DNA from: JBBREP01 sp036501845
Lineage (GTDB): Bacteria > Actinomycetota > Acidimicrobiia > IMCC26256 > PALSA-610
Reading direction: 5' to 3'
DNA length: 64,000 nucleotides
Assembly: GCA_036501845.1 (NCBI GenBank)
Contig: DASXZO010000098.1
Location: 1-64,000, forward strand
The notes under the pieces are model-generated. The model was not told the DNA's origin. It ran no database searches and saw only the letters and a program-made list of their open reading frames with translations. Below, piece by piece: positions 24,309 to 33,624 of the stretch. Within the stretch, counting starts at the first letter, position 1. Each line of letters opens with the position of its first letter. Both the position numbers and the translations under genes were made by a program.

Positions 24309-26206
24309 GCACGATCGCCCCGGGGTTCGAGCTCGAGCCGAAGCGCCGCCGCACGTTGCGTGCGTTCGCGACGGACTGGTTGCCGCAGGGACGCGCGCTC
24401 CCCGAAGCGGTATGGCAGCGCCGCCACCGCTCGATTGTGAGGTTTGCGCTCCTGCAGGCGGTTGCCCTGCTGCTCTTCGGCCTCATCCAAGGTTTCGCCG
24501 TGCTGGTGGTGCTCGGCGACTTCGCCATGATCGTGGTGACCGCGCTGGCGTCGCGCGCTCCGAATGCCTCCCGCCGGACCCGGATGCTCACAGCAACCAT
24601 GGCGCTGATGATCTCCTCGGCTGTGTTCGTCGACTTGGCGCGCGGTATCACCGAGGCGCACTTCTACTTCTTCGTGATGGTCGGAGTGGTCGCGCTGTAC
24701 CAGGACTGGAGCGCATTCGGCCTGTGCATCGTCATGACGGTTGCGCACCACGCGGTGATGGGCGAGTTGGTGCCGCGCGATGTGTACGGCTCGGCCGTGG
24801 AGTGGCGCAGCCCCATCTTGTGGGCCCTGGTGCACGGCGGGTTCGTGCTCGCGGTGAGCGTGACCCATCTCGTCGCGTGGCGCGCGAGCGAAGACCAGGA
24901 CCTGGCCGACCCACTGACGCAGCTCCCGAACCGCACGGCGTTCAACGAGCGGCTGGCGCGCGCACTCGACGCCGACGGGCGAGCGCCCGGCCCGATCAGC
25001 GTCCTGTTCGTCGACCTCGACAACTTCAAGCGCATCAATGACCGCCTCGGTCACATGGCGGGTGACCACGCGCTGCTCGCAGCGACCGAGCGGATCACGA
25101 ATGCGCTGCGCGAGCCCGACTTCCTTGCGCGGCTCGGCGGCGACGAGTTCGCCGTGGTCGTTGCCGGCCCGGAAGCCGACGCAATGCGCGTGGCGGGCCG
25201 GATCAACGACGTCTTGCAGCCGCCGGTCACGGTCGACGGGCGTGAAGTGTTCATCCGCGCAAGCATCGGCGTCGCGGGCTCCGACACTGTGGGATCGCGC
25301 GATCCCAAGGACCTGCTGCGTAGCGCCGACCTCGCGATGTATGTAGCCAAGGCCGCAGGCAAGAACCAGGTTGCGCGCTACGACGCGCACGCCGAGCAGG
25401 CGGTGCGCGATCGCGACCAGCTGCGTGCCGACCTCCGCCACGCGATCGCGAACGGGCAGCTGCACATCGAGTACCAGCCGATCATGAGTGGCGACGGCGA
25501 GACAGTCGCCGGCGTCGAGGCGCTCGCTCGTTGGTCCCACCCGACCCGCGGCGCGGTACCACCCGCGGAGTTCATCCCGATCGCCGAGGAGACCGGCGAC
25601 ATCTGCGCGATCGGCGCGTGGGTGCTGAAGACCGCCACCGCTCAGGCGGCCGCGTGGCGTCAGACGATCGCGGGATGCGACCAGCTCCACGTCGCCGTCA
25701 ACGTGTCGGCAGTGCAGCTCGACGACGAACATTTCGTCGAGATGGTCACCGACGTGCTCGACAGCACTGGATTGCCGCCCGAGCAGCTCACGCTCGAGAT
25801 CACCGAGTCGATGCTCGTCGCCGACCGGGTGGCGACGAGCGGCATGCTCGAGACGCTCCGCGCGCTCGGTGTGAAGGTCGCAATCGACGACTTTGGTACC
25901 GGCTACTCGTCGCTTGCCTACCTCGCCGGCATTCCGGCCGACATTGTGAAGATCGATCGGTCGTTCGTGAAGGATCTCTACCCGCAGTCGGGTTCGCGCG
26001 TCCTCGTGCAGAGCATTATCGACCTGGCCCGCTCGTTGGGACTGGATGTAGTGGCCGAAGGTGTGGAGCGAAGCGCGCAGGCCGAGTTGCTGCAGCAGCT
26101 CGGATGCCCGCAACTGCAGGGTTACCTGTACGCGCGGCCGATGACGCGTACGGAGTTCGCTGTGTATGCAGCCAGCTCCCCCGCACACGCGAGCACTGCG
26201 GCCTGA
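24305..26206 (+). CDS. Membrane-bound GGDEF-EAL c-di-GMP protein
   Basis: 633 residues. About six N-terminal helices (residues 45-195) include ITEAHFYFFVMVGVVALYQD, a sensor-like membrane module found in actinobacterial signalling proteins. The GGDEF motif is intact (278-282, RLGGDEFAVV) and the EAL motif is intact (405-407), with EITES, DDFGTGYSSL and KIDRSFV. It may both make and break c-di-GMP, with one activity usually dominant. ATG 24305 overlaps the upstream stop. It is followed by the convergent giant secreted protein. Confidence 0.92.
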   Translation: MSTIAPGFELEPKRRRTLRAFATDWLPQGRALPEAVWQRRHRSIVRFALLQAVALLLFGLIQGFAVLVVLGDFAMIVVTALASRAPNASRRTRMLTATMALMISSAVFVDLARGITEAHFYFFVMVGVVALYQDWSAFGLCIVMTVAHHAVMGELVPRDVYGSAVEWRSPILWALVHGGFVLAVSVTHLVAWRASEDQDLADPLTQLPNRTAFNERLARALDADGRAPGPISVLFVDLDNFKRINDRLGHMAGDHALLAATERITNALREPDFLARLGGDEFAVVVAGPEADAMRVAGRINDVLQPPVTVDGREVFIRASIGVAGSDTVGSRDPKDLLRSADLAMYVAKAAGKNQVARYDAHAEQAVRDRDQLRADLRHAIANGQLHIEYQPIMSGDGETVAGVEALARWSHPTRGAVPPAEFIPIAEETGDICAIGAWVLKTATAQAAAWRQTIAGCDQLHVAVNVSAVQLDDEHFVEMVTDVLDSTGLPPEQLTLEITESMLVADRVATSGMLETLRALGVKVAIDDFGTGYSSLAYLAGIPADIVKIDRSFVKDLYPQSGSRVLVQSIIDLARSLGLDVVAEGVERSAQAELLQQLGCPQLQGYLYARPMTRTEFAVYAASSPAHASTAA

Positions 26207-26224
26207 CCGTCCGCGTCTGCCTCG

Positions 26225-29200
26225 TCAGGGCAGCGTGCTCACGCTCAGATTGTCGAACGACCACGTGGGCACGTTCGTGGCGTTTCCACCGAGGAACACT
26301 CGTGTGCCGGGACAGCCGGCGGCCTGCAGTGCAGACTCCGAGTCGGTGGCGGTGAGCGTCCACTTGGAGGGCTCGGTGGTTCCGGCCACCCAGGCCTTGG
26401 CCTGCAACGTGGTCGGGCTCGTGCCGCTCACGTCGAAGCGCAGCGAATACGCGCGTCCGGCCACGTAGGGAACTCCCGACACCGCCACCTCGCTGCCGAT
26501 CATCACCTCGGTGGTATTGCCCACGACTTTCACGAACGAGAGTCGCAGCGTGCCGCTGGTCGTGAAGCGCAGCCGTACGCGGTATTCCGTGTTCGCGGCG
26601 ACGCGTCGCGCGGTGAGGTAGGCGACTTGCCCCCACGTACCACCTGCGGGAGCGAGGTTGGTGGCCACGTTCACGAGCGCGTCCGTGTCGAGCGCAGTGA
26701 CGCCGGGCAGGTATTCGCCGCCTCCGGTCGCCGCCTTCGCGAGCTTGAACGTGCCCGCAGTGCCGTTCACCGCGCCACCTGCCGAACCGGGCGCGGCGGC
26801 GTACGCACCTCCTGTATCGGCGGTGCCCCAACCTGACGCGACCGTGCGGGTGAACGTGTCGGCCGCGACCACTGTGGTCGTGGTTGCGCCGGCGTCGAAC
26901 ACGTGGCTCACCGACGACGTGCCGCCTTCGCCGTCGTCGACGGTGAGCGTGACCGTATAGTTGCCGCCGGCCGCGTAGGCGTAGTTGACCGTCTCGCCGC
27001 TGCCGGTGTGCGTGTCGCCGAAGTCCCACGAGTAGCTCGCGATGGAGTTGTCGGGGTCGGTCGACGTCGACGCGTCGAAGCTGCACGACGTGCCGGTGCA
27101 ACTCCCCGTGAAGGCGGCGGTGGGCGGCAGGTCGACCACCATCACGCCGGTGCTGGTCGTGCCCGTGGCACCGCCATCGTCAGTGACCGTGAGCGTCACG
27201 GTGTACGTGCCCGGTGCGGCGAAGCCGTGTGCCGTCGTCTCGCCGGTGCTCGTGTGGGTGTCGCCGAAGTCCCACGCATAGCCCACGACATGTCCGTCGA
27301 CGTCCGACGACCCCTCGCCATTGAAGTTGCACACCAGGCCGTTGCACGTGTTCGTGAACGACGCCGTGGGCGGCACGTCGGTGCTCGACGCCGGGATCGC
27401 GACATTGGTGGAGAATTCCGACGTGCTGCCCGACGGGGTGGTGGTGTCGGCGGTGACGACCTTGCCGTCGGCCGACGCCGGCAGCGTGAACGAAGCGAGG
27501 CCGGTGTCATCGGCTTGCTCGGTGGCGATGTAGGTGCTGCCCGATCCGTGATCGCCCGCCGGGTGGTCGGCCACGAACAGCTCCACGGTGCAACTCGCGC
27601 ACGTGTTGGCGTCGAGGCTCGTCTCGGTCGGGTTGGCGAGCACCGGCGCGAGCACGGCTTCGTTCACGTTCGGGTCGGCGTTGGCCGAGGTGTTGACCGC
27701 GCCGAACGGTGCGAGGTCGATCCCGAACGGGTCGGTGGTGCCGTTGTCGTGGATCGAGTTCTGGGTAATCGTGTCGTACTGCGTGACCGTGGGTGTGGTG
27801 TCGACCGGTTCCACGCCGTCGGGCTCGAGCTCGACGCCTGCCGGGTTGTTCGCGATCTCGTTGGCGGGACCAAGCGTGATGTGCGTGGAGCCCGCTTGAA
27901 TGTTCACGCCGGCGAGCGCGCTCGGGCCCTTGCCGCCGTTGGCCGTGACACCGATCTTGTTGTTGGCGATCACCGAGTCGTGCACGCCCTTGTCGACGAG
28001 TACACCGTCGCGGCCGGCATTCACGATGATGTTGTTCGTGACAGTGGCGTAGCCCATGTCGGGCACGCACGCCTGGTTGTTGCACGACGGCTCGCCTTCG
28101 AGATGCACACCGTCGAGACCGTTACGTGCGTACGCCGGCGCCGTGTTCCCAGTTGGGTCGGTGCCGATGTAGTTGCCGATGATCGAGTTGTAGAGCGTGG
28201 TGGGGTAGTGCGAGATCTCGATGCCCTCGCGGTTGTTGCCCGACACGAGGTTGCGATCCTGTGTGTCGGTGCCGCCGATCAAGGTGTAGTCGGTACCGGT
28301 GTTGATGTCGATGCCGTGGTACTTCGAGCCGCGCTTCAGCTTGCCGGTGGGGTCGAGGCCGGCGATGTTGTTCTGAATCGTGGTGTACGCCGTCGGGTAG
28401 TCGTAGGTGGCGATGTTCTGGTGGTTGCAGCCCGACACGAGGTTGCGGTTCGCGTCGCCCGGCGCGCCGATCTGGGTGTACGTCGCGCCCTGTTGCACGG
28501 TGATGCAGTTCGACGAGTCGATCGCGGTGAAACCGGAGTCGAAATTGCCGGTGGGCGTGAGGCCGAGCATGTTGCCTTCGACCGTGTTGTGTGTGGCCTT
28601 GGTGCCGTAGATCCAGATCGCGCGGTTGAAATCGTGCATGTTCACGCCGCGAATCAGGTTGTTCGCGTTCACCACCACGAACCCATTCATGCCGTTCCCG
28701 CCCTTGCCCTTGAGCTCGATGCGGTACACGGCGTTGTCGACGAGCGGATCGGTGTTCGGCTTCGAGCCCGACTGTGTGAAGCCGTCGATGGTGATGCCGT
28801 TGGGGTTGTTCAGCGACGGGAGCTGGCTGCCCGGTGCGATCGTGTGGATGGCGGTGCCGGGGACTGCGAACGCGATCTCCACCGGACCGGCGACGCGGTT
28901 CGCCTCCTGGATCGCGGCGCGCAGCGTGCACGTGCCGCTCGCGACGTTGAGGCACACGCCGTTGGCGGTGGTGTCGGGTCCGTCGCCGGTCGACGTGACC
29001 GTGAACGTCTTGATCGGTGTGGCGCGCACCGCGGCGAGTGACGGATCGGACGGTGCGCTGCTGATCGCGCCGGCGACCGCCTGCAGGTCTGCGATCGTCA
29101 TGCAACCGTCGCCGTCGATGTCGTCGCCGGGGGAGGGCGCCACGCAGTCGCGGTCGTGCTCGGTGGCGGTGACGAAATCGGCGGTGAGCGCGTTCACGTC

Positions 29201-29857
29201 GAGCGGGGTCACGCGCCCGTCGCCATTCACGTCGGCGCTCGCGCGTGGTGCGCGCTGAGCATCGAAGGTGGACGGGGCGGTGGTCGCGCTCGGTGCGCCG
29301 TATTCGATGGTGCCGTTGCCACTGGCGAGCTGCGCGCGCGCCGACGCGCGCGCGAGCAGCGTGCCCGAGCGGCGCACGAGGCGGGCGCCGTCGATACGCA
29401 GGTCGATCCGCCCGGGCCGCAGCGCCACCACGTCGACGGTGGAGAGCACCGTGCCCGTGTTCGCGGTGGTCACCGCGGCGTCCGCTCCTTCCGTCGTGCA
29501 TCCGCGGCCGGAGCACGACCAACCCGCGAGCACCTTGCGGTTCGGCGTCTCCACGGCCGAGAGCGCAGTGAGCGCGCCGGATCCGGGCAAGGCGCGTGGC
29601 GCGCGGATGCGCGCCACGGCGAGCGCGGCGCCGTCGAAGCGGAGCGTGGCCTGGTACGCGCCGAGATCGGGTGCGTTGCGGGCGACGAGGTCGAACGCCA
29701 CCATCTGGCCCACCGCGGTTTGGGCGGGCCCGATCAGCTCGAGCGAGGGGCGAGGGGAGCTTGCTCCCGCCGTGCCTGCGCCGGCGAGCGCCCCCAACGC
29801 GCCGGCTGCGAGCGCGACGGCACCCACGAAGGCCACGAACGGTTTCGCCCTGTGCAT
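26225..29857 (-). CDS. Giant secreted cohesin-like/dockerin-like beta-helix protein
   Basis: 1210 residues. Signal peptide 1-33. Residues about 38-185 (SLELIGPAQTAVGQMVAFDL) resemble a cohesin-type fold. A dockerin-like pair of calcium loops follows: DVNGDGRVTPLD (209-220) and DIDGDGCMTIAD (246-257). CTLRAAIQEAN (310-320) is a CSLREA-type motif that leads into a long Asn/Gly-rich right-handed beta-helix. Two PKD domains come next (YAWDFGDTHTSTGE and YSWDFGDTHTGSGE), then a ConA-like lectin domain (DTFTRTVASGWGTADTGG). It is probably a surface adhesin or scaffold. The domain plan is shared with the 38.6-42.5 kb protein. Confidence 0.85.
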   Translation of the reverse strand: MHRAKPFVAFVGAVALAAGALGALAGAGTAGASSPRPSLELIGPAQTAVGQMVAFDLVARNAPDLGAYQATLRFDGAALAVARIRAPRALPGSGALTALSAVETPNRKVLAGWSCSGRGCTTEGADAAVTTANTGTVLSTVDVVALRPGRIDLRIDGARLVRRSGTLLARASARAQLASGNGTIEYGAPSATTAPSTFDAQRAPRASADVNGDGRVTPLDVNALTADFVTATEHDRDCVAPSPGDDIDGDGCMTIADLQAVAGAISSAPSDPSLAAVRATPIKTFTVTSTGDGPDTTANGVCLNVASGTCTLRAAIQEANRVAGPVEIAFAVPGTAIHTIAPGSQLPSLNNPNGITIDGFTQSGSKPNTDPLVDNAVYRIELKGKGGNGMNGFVVVNANNLIRGVNMHDFNRAIWIYGTKATHNTVEGNMLGLTPTGNFDSGFTAIDSSNCITVQQGATYTQIGAPGDANRNLVSGCNHQNIATYDYPTAYTTIQNNIAGLDPTGKLKRGSKYHGIDINTGTDYTLIGGTDTQDRNLVSGNNREGIEISHYPTTLYNSIIGNYIGTDPTGNTAPAYARNGLDGVHLEGEPSCNNQACVPDMGYATVTNNIIVNAGRDGVLVDKGVHDSVIANNKIGVTANGGKGPSALAGVNIQAGSTHITLGPANEIANNPAGVELEPDGVEPVDTTPTVTQYDTITQNSIHDNGTTDPFGIDLAPFGAVNTSANADPNVNEAVLAPVLANPTETSLDANTCASCTVELFVADHPAGDHGSGSTYIATEQADDTGLASFTLPASADGKVVTADTTTPSGSTSEFSTNVAIPASSTDVPPTASFTNTCNGLVCNFNGEGSSDVDGHVVGYAWDFGDTHTSTGETTAHGFAAPGTYTVTLTVTDDGGATGTTSTGVMVVDLPPTAAFTGSCTGTSCSFDASTSTDPDNSIASYSWDFGDTHTGSGETVNYAYAAGGNYTVTLTVDDGEGGTSSVSHVFDAGATTTTVVAADTFTRTVASGWGTADTGGAYAAAPGSAGGAVNGTAGTFKLAKAATGGGEYLPGVTALDTDALVNVATNLAPAGGTWGQVAYLTARRVAANTEYRVRLRFTTSGTLRLSFVKVVGNTTEVMIGSEVAVSGVPYVAGRAYSLRFDVSGTSPTTLQAKAWVAGTTEPSKWTLTATDSESALQAAGCPGTRVFLGGNATNVPTWSFDNLSVSTLP

Positions 29858-29956
29858 CGCCCCTGCCCCGGAGCCCCGAACGCCGGGGCAATTCGGTCAC
29901 GCTAACCGACAAAAGCCGCGATTCGAAAGCGATGGCCGTGCAAGGTGTCCGACGGA

Positions 29957-30460
29957 TCACTCAATGTGAACGCCGGCGGGCGGGCCTTCCTGCTGTCCGA
30001 GCACCTTCTGGAAGCGCTCCACGTAGTGGTCGAACCGAGGCTTCCACTCCACGGTCGCCTCGCCGTGTTCGAGGCGGTCGAGGCACGTCTCCCAGCCCGC
30101 GGCGTTGCGCGCCGCGATGGCCGCCCCGAGTTCCTCGGTGAGCACGAAGTCGGTGCCGCCGTCGGTGCCGGGCGCCAGCTCGAACGTGATCGTGTCGGTG
30201 CCCCACGTGAACGCGACCCGGCGGGGCGGATCCCACTCGGTCACGGTGCCGGGCAACGGATCGATCTCGCTGCCCTCGAACACGTGTGTGAGCGGCGCGC
30301 CCACCTGCCACTCGTCGATCTCGATCTTCGTCGGGAACCACGCGCGCATCTCGTCGGGGTCGGTGACCGCGCGCCACACCACGTCGACGGGCTTGTGCAA
30401 GTGGCGCTCGAAGCGGATGATCGGGCGCTCGCCCGTGCGCTCCAAGATGGCTTCGTTCAT
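29957..30460 (-). CDS. SRPBCC/AHSA1-type protein
   Basis: 167 residues with the AHSA1 fold: RFERHLHKPVDVVWRAVTDP at the N-terminus, then WFPTKIEIDEWQVGAPLTHV and GWETCLDRLEHGEA. Members bind hydrophobic ligands or act as stress-related co-chaperone-like proteins. ATG 30460 overlaps the stop of the upstream ArsR gene (ATGA). ArsR-SRPBCC operons are widespread in actinobacteria, and the regulator controls the pair. Confidence 0.88.
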   Translation of the reverse strand: MNEAILERTGERPIIRFERHLHKPVDVVWRAVTDPDEMRAWFPTKIEIDEWQVGAPLTHVFEGSEIDPLPGTVTEWDPPRRVAFTWGTDTITFELAPGTDGGTDFVLTEELGAAIAARNAAGWETCLDRLEHGEATVEWKPRFDHYVERFQKVLGQQEGPPAGVHIE

Positions 30461-30852
30461 GACTGTTTCTTCCTCGTGACAGTTGGTTCGGATGGGACCG
30501 GGGCGGGGGGACGCCCCGTGGAGTTGTGCGGCACGGGCACGTCGTCGAGGTGCCGTTCGAGGCGATCGAGGCTTTCGCGCCACATCTCGCGATACGGCTC
30601 GAGCCACTCGGCGAGCTCCATGAGCGGCTCGGGACGCAGCTCGTAGAGGCGCTGGCGCCCGTCGGCCTGCACGCGTACGAGACCGGCTTCGCGCAGCACC
30701 CGCAGATGCTTCGACACCGCGGGCTGGGTGAGGTCGAGGCGAGCGACGAGCGTGTTCACCGCGAGCGCGCCGTCGCGCAACAGGTCGACGATCTCGCGGC
30801 GCGACGGCGCGGCGAGCACTTCCATGACATCGAGCGTGGCGACCGCAGGCAC
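30457..30852 (-). CDS. ArsR-family regulator
   Basis: 131 residues with a winged-helix: LAAPSRREIVDLLRDGALAV and LDLTQPAVSKHLRVLREAGLV. The metal-binding Cys residues of classical ArsR are absent, so it belongs to the non-metal subgroup paired with SRPBCC proteins. GTG start at 30852, six bases after a -10-like box, suggests a leaderless message. It probably represses its own operon. Confidence 0.88.
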   Translation of the reverse strand: MPAVATLDVMEVLAAPSRREIVDLLRDGALAVNTLVARLDLTQPAVSKHLRVLREAGLVRVQADGRQRLYELRPEPLMELAEWLEPYREMWRESLDRLERHLDDVPVPHNSTGRPPAPVPSEPTVTRKKQS

Positions 30853-30858
30853 CCTCTA

Positions 30859-30888
30859 TGTATAACCACTCAGATATATAACTGTCAA
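30859..30888 (-). promoter_or_regulatory. Promoter of arsR-SRPBCC operon
   Basis: On the minus strand, a perfect -35 TTGACA is followed after 18 bases by TATACA, which ends six bases before the GTG start. The spacer is unusually AT-rich (GTTATATATCTGAG) and is a likely operator for the ArsR protein. Confidence 0.65.
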
Positions 30889-30913
30889 GGCATGGATTGG
30901 CGGAACGGCGCAC

Positions 30914-30919
30914 TAGATT
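30914..30919 (+). promoter_or_regulatory. -10 box of leaderless oxidoreductase gene
   Basis: TAGATT is followed by six bases and ATG 30926. This is the canonical leaderless spacing in the window. Confidence 0.5.
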
Positions 30920-30925
30920 CGTTGC

Positions 30926-32032
30926 ATGAGCAAAGATCGCGAGCCGACCGTGTTGGTCGTCGGAGGCGGCTACGGCGGAGTGAACGTGGCCAAGGCGCTC
31001 GACGAGCACATGCACGTGGTGCTGGTGGAGCCGAAGGACGCCTTCGTGCACAGCGTCGGCACCTTGCGGGCGCTCGTCGAGCCGGAGTTCCTGCCGCGAA
31101 TCTTCATCCCGTACGACAACCTGCTCGCACGAGGTCGAGTGGTGCACGACCGTGCCGTCGAGGTGCATCCTGATCGTGTCGTCGTGGCGTCGGGCGACAC
31201 GATCGCGGCCGACTACCTGGTGCTCGCGTCGGGTTCGAGCTATCCGTTCCCCGCCAAGACCCAAGAGCACGCCAGCGTCGAGGCGATCGATCACTTCCGC
31301 GCTGCGTACGACGAGCTCGTGCGCGCCGACCGCGTGCTGCTGATCGGTGCCGGCGCGGTGGGCATCGAGCTCGCGGGCGAGATCGTGGCGAAGTGGCCCG
31401 ACAAGTTGGTGACGCTGCTCGATCTTGCCGACGACGTGCTCGGAGATCGCTTCCGCAGCGACCTGCGCGCCGAGCTGCGCAACCAGCTCGTGGAGATCGG
31501 TGTCGAGCTGGTGCTCGGTGAAGGCCTCCGGTCGCTGCCGCCGACCGCCGCAACCGAGTTCGCGACCTTCACGATCACCACCGAAACCGATCGCACCATC
31601 ACCGCCGACATCTGGTTCCAGTGCTTCGGCGTCACGCCCGTGAGCGACTATCTGCGTGGCGATCTTGCCACCGCGCGCCGCGCCGACGGTTTCGTGGCGG
31701 TTGGCCCCACGCTGCAGCTACCGGGCCACACCAACGTGTTCGCGATCGGCGACATGTCGGCTGCCGACGCCAAGATGGCGGGCTTGGCGTCGCGCCAGGC
31801 CCAGCTGGTGGCGGCGAACATCACGAAGCTCGCCGCTGGCGACGAGGACCTCGACGAGTACGTGTCGATCGGCACCGCGATCGTCGTGCCGATCGGTCCC
31901 GAGGGTGGCAGTGGCCAGCTTCCCGGCCAGGAGGAGCTGGCGTCGCGCGAGATGGTGTCGAACGCCAAGGGCCGCGACCTGATGGTGGGTCGTTTCGCGC
32001 AGGTGTTGGGTGCCGAACCGGTTTCGTCCTGA
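30926..32032 (+). CDS. FAD-dependent pyridine nucleotide oxidoreductase
   Basis: 368 residues. The FAD-binding GGGYGGVNVAKAL motif (about 13-25), LVLASGSSYPFP, the NAD(P)-binding LLIGAGAVGIELAGEI and the C-terminal NVFAIGDMS identify a two-dinucleotide-binding flavoprotein related to AIF/FSP1 and type II NADH dehydrogenases. It would pass electrons from NAD(P)H to a quinone or another acceptor. No C-terminal membrane helix is obvious. It starts leaderless and is divergent from the arsR operon. Confidence 0.85.
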   Translation: MSKDREPTVLVVGGGYGGVNVAKALDEHMHVVLVEPKDAFVHSVGTLRALVEPEFLPRIFIPYDNLLARGRVVHDRAVEVHPDRVVVASGDTIAADYLVLASGSSYPFPAKTQEHASVEAIDHFRAAYDELVRADRVLLIGAGAVGIELAGEIVAKWPDKLVTLLDLADDVLGDRFRSDLRAELRNQLVEIGVELVLGEGLRSLPPTAATEFATFTITTETDRTITADIWFQCFGVTPVSDYLRGDLATARRADGFVAVGPTLQLPGHTNVFAIGDMSAADAKMAGLASRQAQLVAANITKLAAGDEDLDEYVSIGTAIVVPIGPEGGSGQLPGQEELASREMVSNAKGRDLMVGRFAQVLGAEPVSS

Positions 32033-32101
32033 CGGCGCGCCGGGTTACGGTCGCCGTTGCCGCCACTACCAGCCCGCCATACAAGTCTTGTGGAGCGCGC
32101 C

Positions 32102-32392
32102 GTGAGCGATACGTGCAATCACCTCGACCAGGCGCGCGATGTCGCGCCGAGCAGCATCGGATGTGAAGATTGCCTGCGCATCGGCGGTCGCTGGGTGCAC
32201 CTGCGCATGTGCATGGTGTGCGGCCATGTGGGTTGCTGCGACAACTCGCCGAATCGGCACGCCACGGCGCACTTCCATGCCGACCAGCACCCGTTGATCC
32301 AGTCGTACGAACCCGGCGAAGACTGGTGGTATTGCTACGTCGACGACATCGCCTTCGAAGTCGACGGCGCAGCTTCGTTCGCGCATCCATGA
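32102..32392 (+). CDS. UBP-type zinc finger protein
   Basis: 96 residues from GTG 32102; GTG 32090 and an upstream ATG are alternatives. The finger CNHLDQ...GCEDCLRIGG...MCMVCGHVGCCD...HATAHFH...HPLI reproduces the Cys/His spacing of ubiquitin-binding UBP fingers. In bacteria such fingers are found without ubiquitin, and the ligand is unknown. Its stop overlaps the next gene's ATG, so the two are coupled. Confidence 0.8.
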   Translation: MSDTCNHLDQARDVAPSSIGCEDCLRIGGRWVHLRMCMVCGHVGCCDNSPNRHATAHFHADQHPLIQSYEPGEDWWYCYVDDIAFEVDGAASFAHP

Positions 32393-33294
32393 CCTCCGCC
32401 GATTGGCCCGAGCTCGAGCTCGCGTCGTGGGAGGGCACGCGCGACACGCTGCACATGTGGACGCAGATCGTCGGCAAGATCCGGCTGGCGCTGGCGCCCA
32501 TGGTGAACCAGTGGTGGCAGGTGACGCTCTACGTGACCGCGCGCGGTCTGTCGACCTCGCTCATGCCCGCCGGTTCGATCGACGTCGACGTCGAGTTCGA
32601 CTTCGTCGACCACGCGCTCGTGATCCGCACGACCGCGGGCGACGTGCGGCGTGTGCCGCTCGAGCCGCGATCGGTGGCGAGCTTCTACGACGCGACGATG
32701 GGGGCGCTCGCCGACGTGGGCGTGCAGGTGTCGATCTGGCCGAACGCGGTCGAGGTCGTCGACGCCATCCCGTTCACCGGTGACGACACGCACCACGACT
32801 ACGACGGCGATGCCGCGCGTCGCTTCTGGTTGCAGCTCGTGCGCGCGCACCAGGTGATGACCCGGTTCCGCGGTCGTTTCATCGGCAAGTGCAGCCCGGT
32901 GCACTTCTTCTGGGGCGCTCCCGACCTCGCGGTCACTCGCTTCTCGGGCCGCACCGCGCCGAAGCATCCGGGCGGCGTGCCGCACTGCCCCGACTGGGTG
33001 CAGGAGCTGGCCTACAGCCACGAAGTGCACAGTTGCGGTTTCTGGCCCGGCGGCGAAGGCGAGGGCAGCTTCTACGCCTACGCCTACCCGCAACCCGACG
33101 GCTTCGCCGACTGGAGTGTGGCGCCCGACGCCGCGTACTTCGACAAGGCGTTGGGGGAGTTCGTCCTGCCGTATCGCGCGGTGCGCACGGCCGATGATCC
33201 AGAAACGATGCTGATGGCCTTCTTCCAGAGCACCTACGACGCCGCGGCCGATCTCGCCGGCTGGGACCGCGCCGCGCTCGAGGCTCCGGCCTGA
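32389..33294 (+). CDS. DUF5996-family protein
   Basis: 301 residues. WPELELASWEGTRDTLHMWT and NQWWQVTLYVTARGL open the protein, and SPVHFFWGAPDLAVTRFSGR lies near the middle, both typical of DUF5996. It has no signal peptide, membrane segment or known catalytic motif. The ATG overlaps the UBP zinc finger gene, suggesting linked function. Function unknown. Confidence 0.78.
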   Translation: MTSADWPELELASWEGTRDTLHMWTQIVGKIRLALAPMVNQWWQVTLYVTARGLSTSLMPAGSIDVDVEFDFVDHALVIRTTAGDVRRVPLEPRSVASFYDATMGALADVGVQVSIWPNAVEVVDAIPFTGDDTHHDYDGDAARRFWLQLVRAHQVMTRFRGRFIGKCSPVHFFWGAPDLAVTRFSGRTAPKHPGGVPHCPDWVQELAYSHEVHSCGFWPGGEGEGSFYAYAYPQPDGFADWSVAPDAAYFDKALGEFVLPYRAVRTADDPETMLMAFFQSTYDAAADLAGWDRAALEAPA

Positions 33295-33370
33295 CGCGCG
33301 GCACGCGCACACACCACTCCGCGATTCCGTTTCACGAGCCCCCAGCACCACGACCGAAGGACATGCCAAA

Positions 33371-33547
33371 ATGCCGACGTACAAGATGGTCTACGGCGAC
33401 GACGAGCAGGTGGTGCGCGAGACGTATCACGACGTCGACGTGGTGCGCGAGGACGGATGGGTCGTGCTGTTCCGCGGTGGCGACGCCGTGGTGCGGGTAC
33501 GCGAAGAGCACGTCCGTTCGCTCGACGAGGTCACCGACCAGAGCTGA
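33371..33547 (+). CDS. Small 58-residue hypothetical protein
   Basis: An ATG with GAAGGA about eight bases upstream opens a 58-codon frame starting MPTYKMVYGDDEQVVRETYH and ending VRSLDEVTDQS. It is rich in Val, Asp, Glu and Arg and reads as a short beta-sheet domain. Similar short proteins occur in actinobacteria without known function. It follows the DUF5996 gene on the same strand by 76 bases. Confidence 0.6.
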   Translation: MPTYKMVYGDDEQVVRETYHDVDVVREDGWVVLFRGGDAVVRVREEHVRSLDEVTDQS

Positions 33548-33624
33548 ACCACTCGTTGGGGGCGGGAGCGGTACGCAGCGGGCTGCGGTCAAGCCCGAGG
33601 CGCCCGCGGGTCGATGCACTGTGC

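Noticed and set aside
23768..26188. Long open frame on the minus strand opposite the GGDEF-EAL gene
   Set aside because: It is an antisense frame in GC-rich DNA; composition is Arg/His/Val-rich and no domain is visible, while the plus strand has GGDEF and EAL motifs.
29858..29960. Riboswitch upstream of the 26-30 kb protein gene
   Set aside because: A GC hairpin is present, but no conserved c-di-GMP or cobalamin core was recognised by eye.
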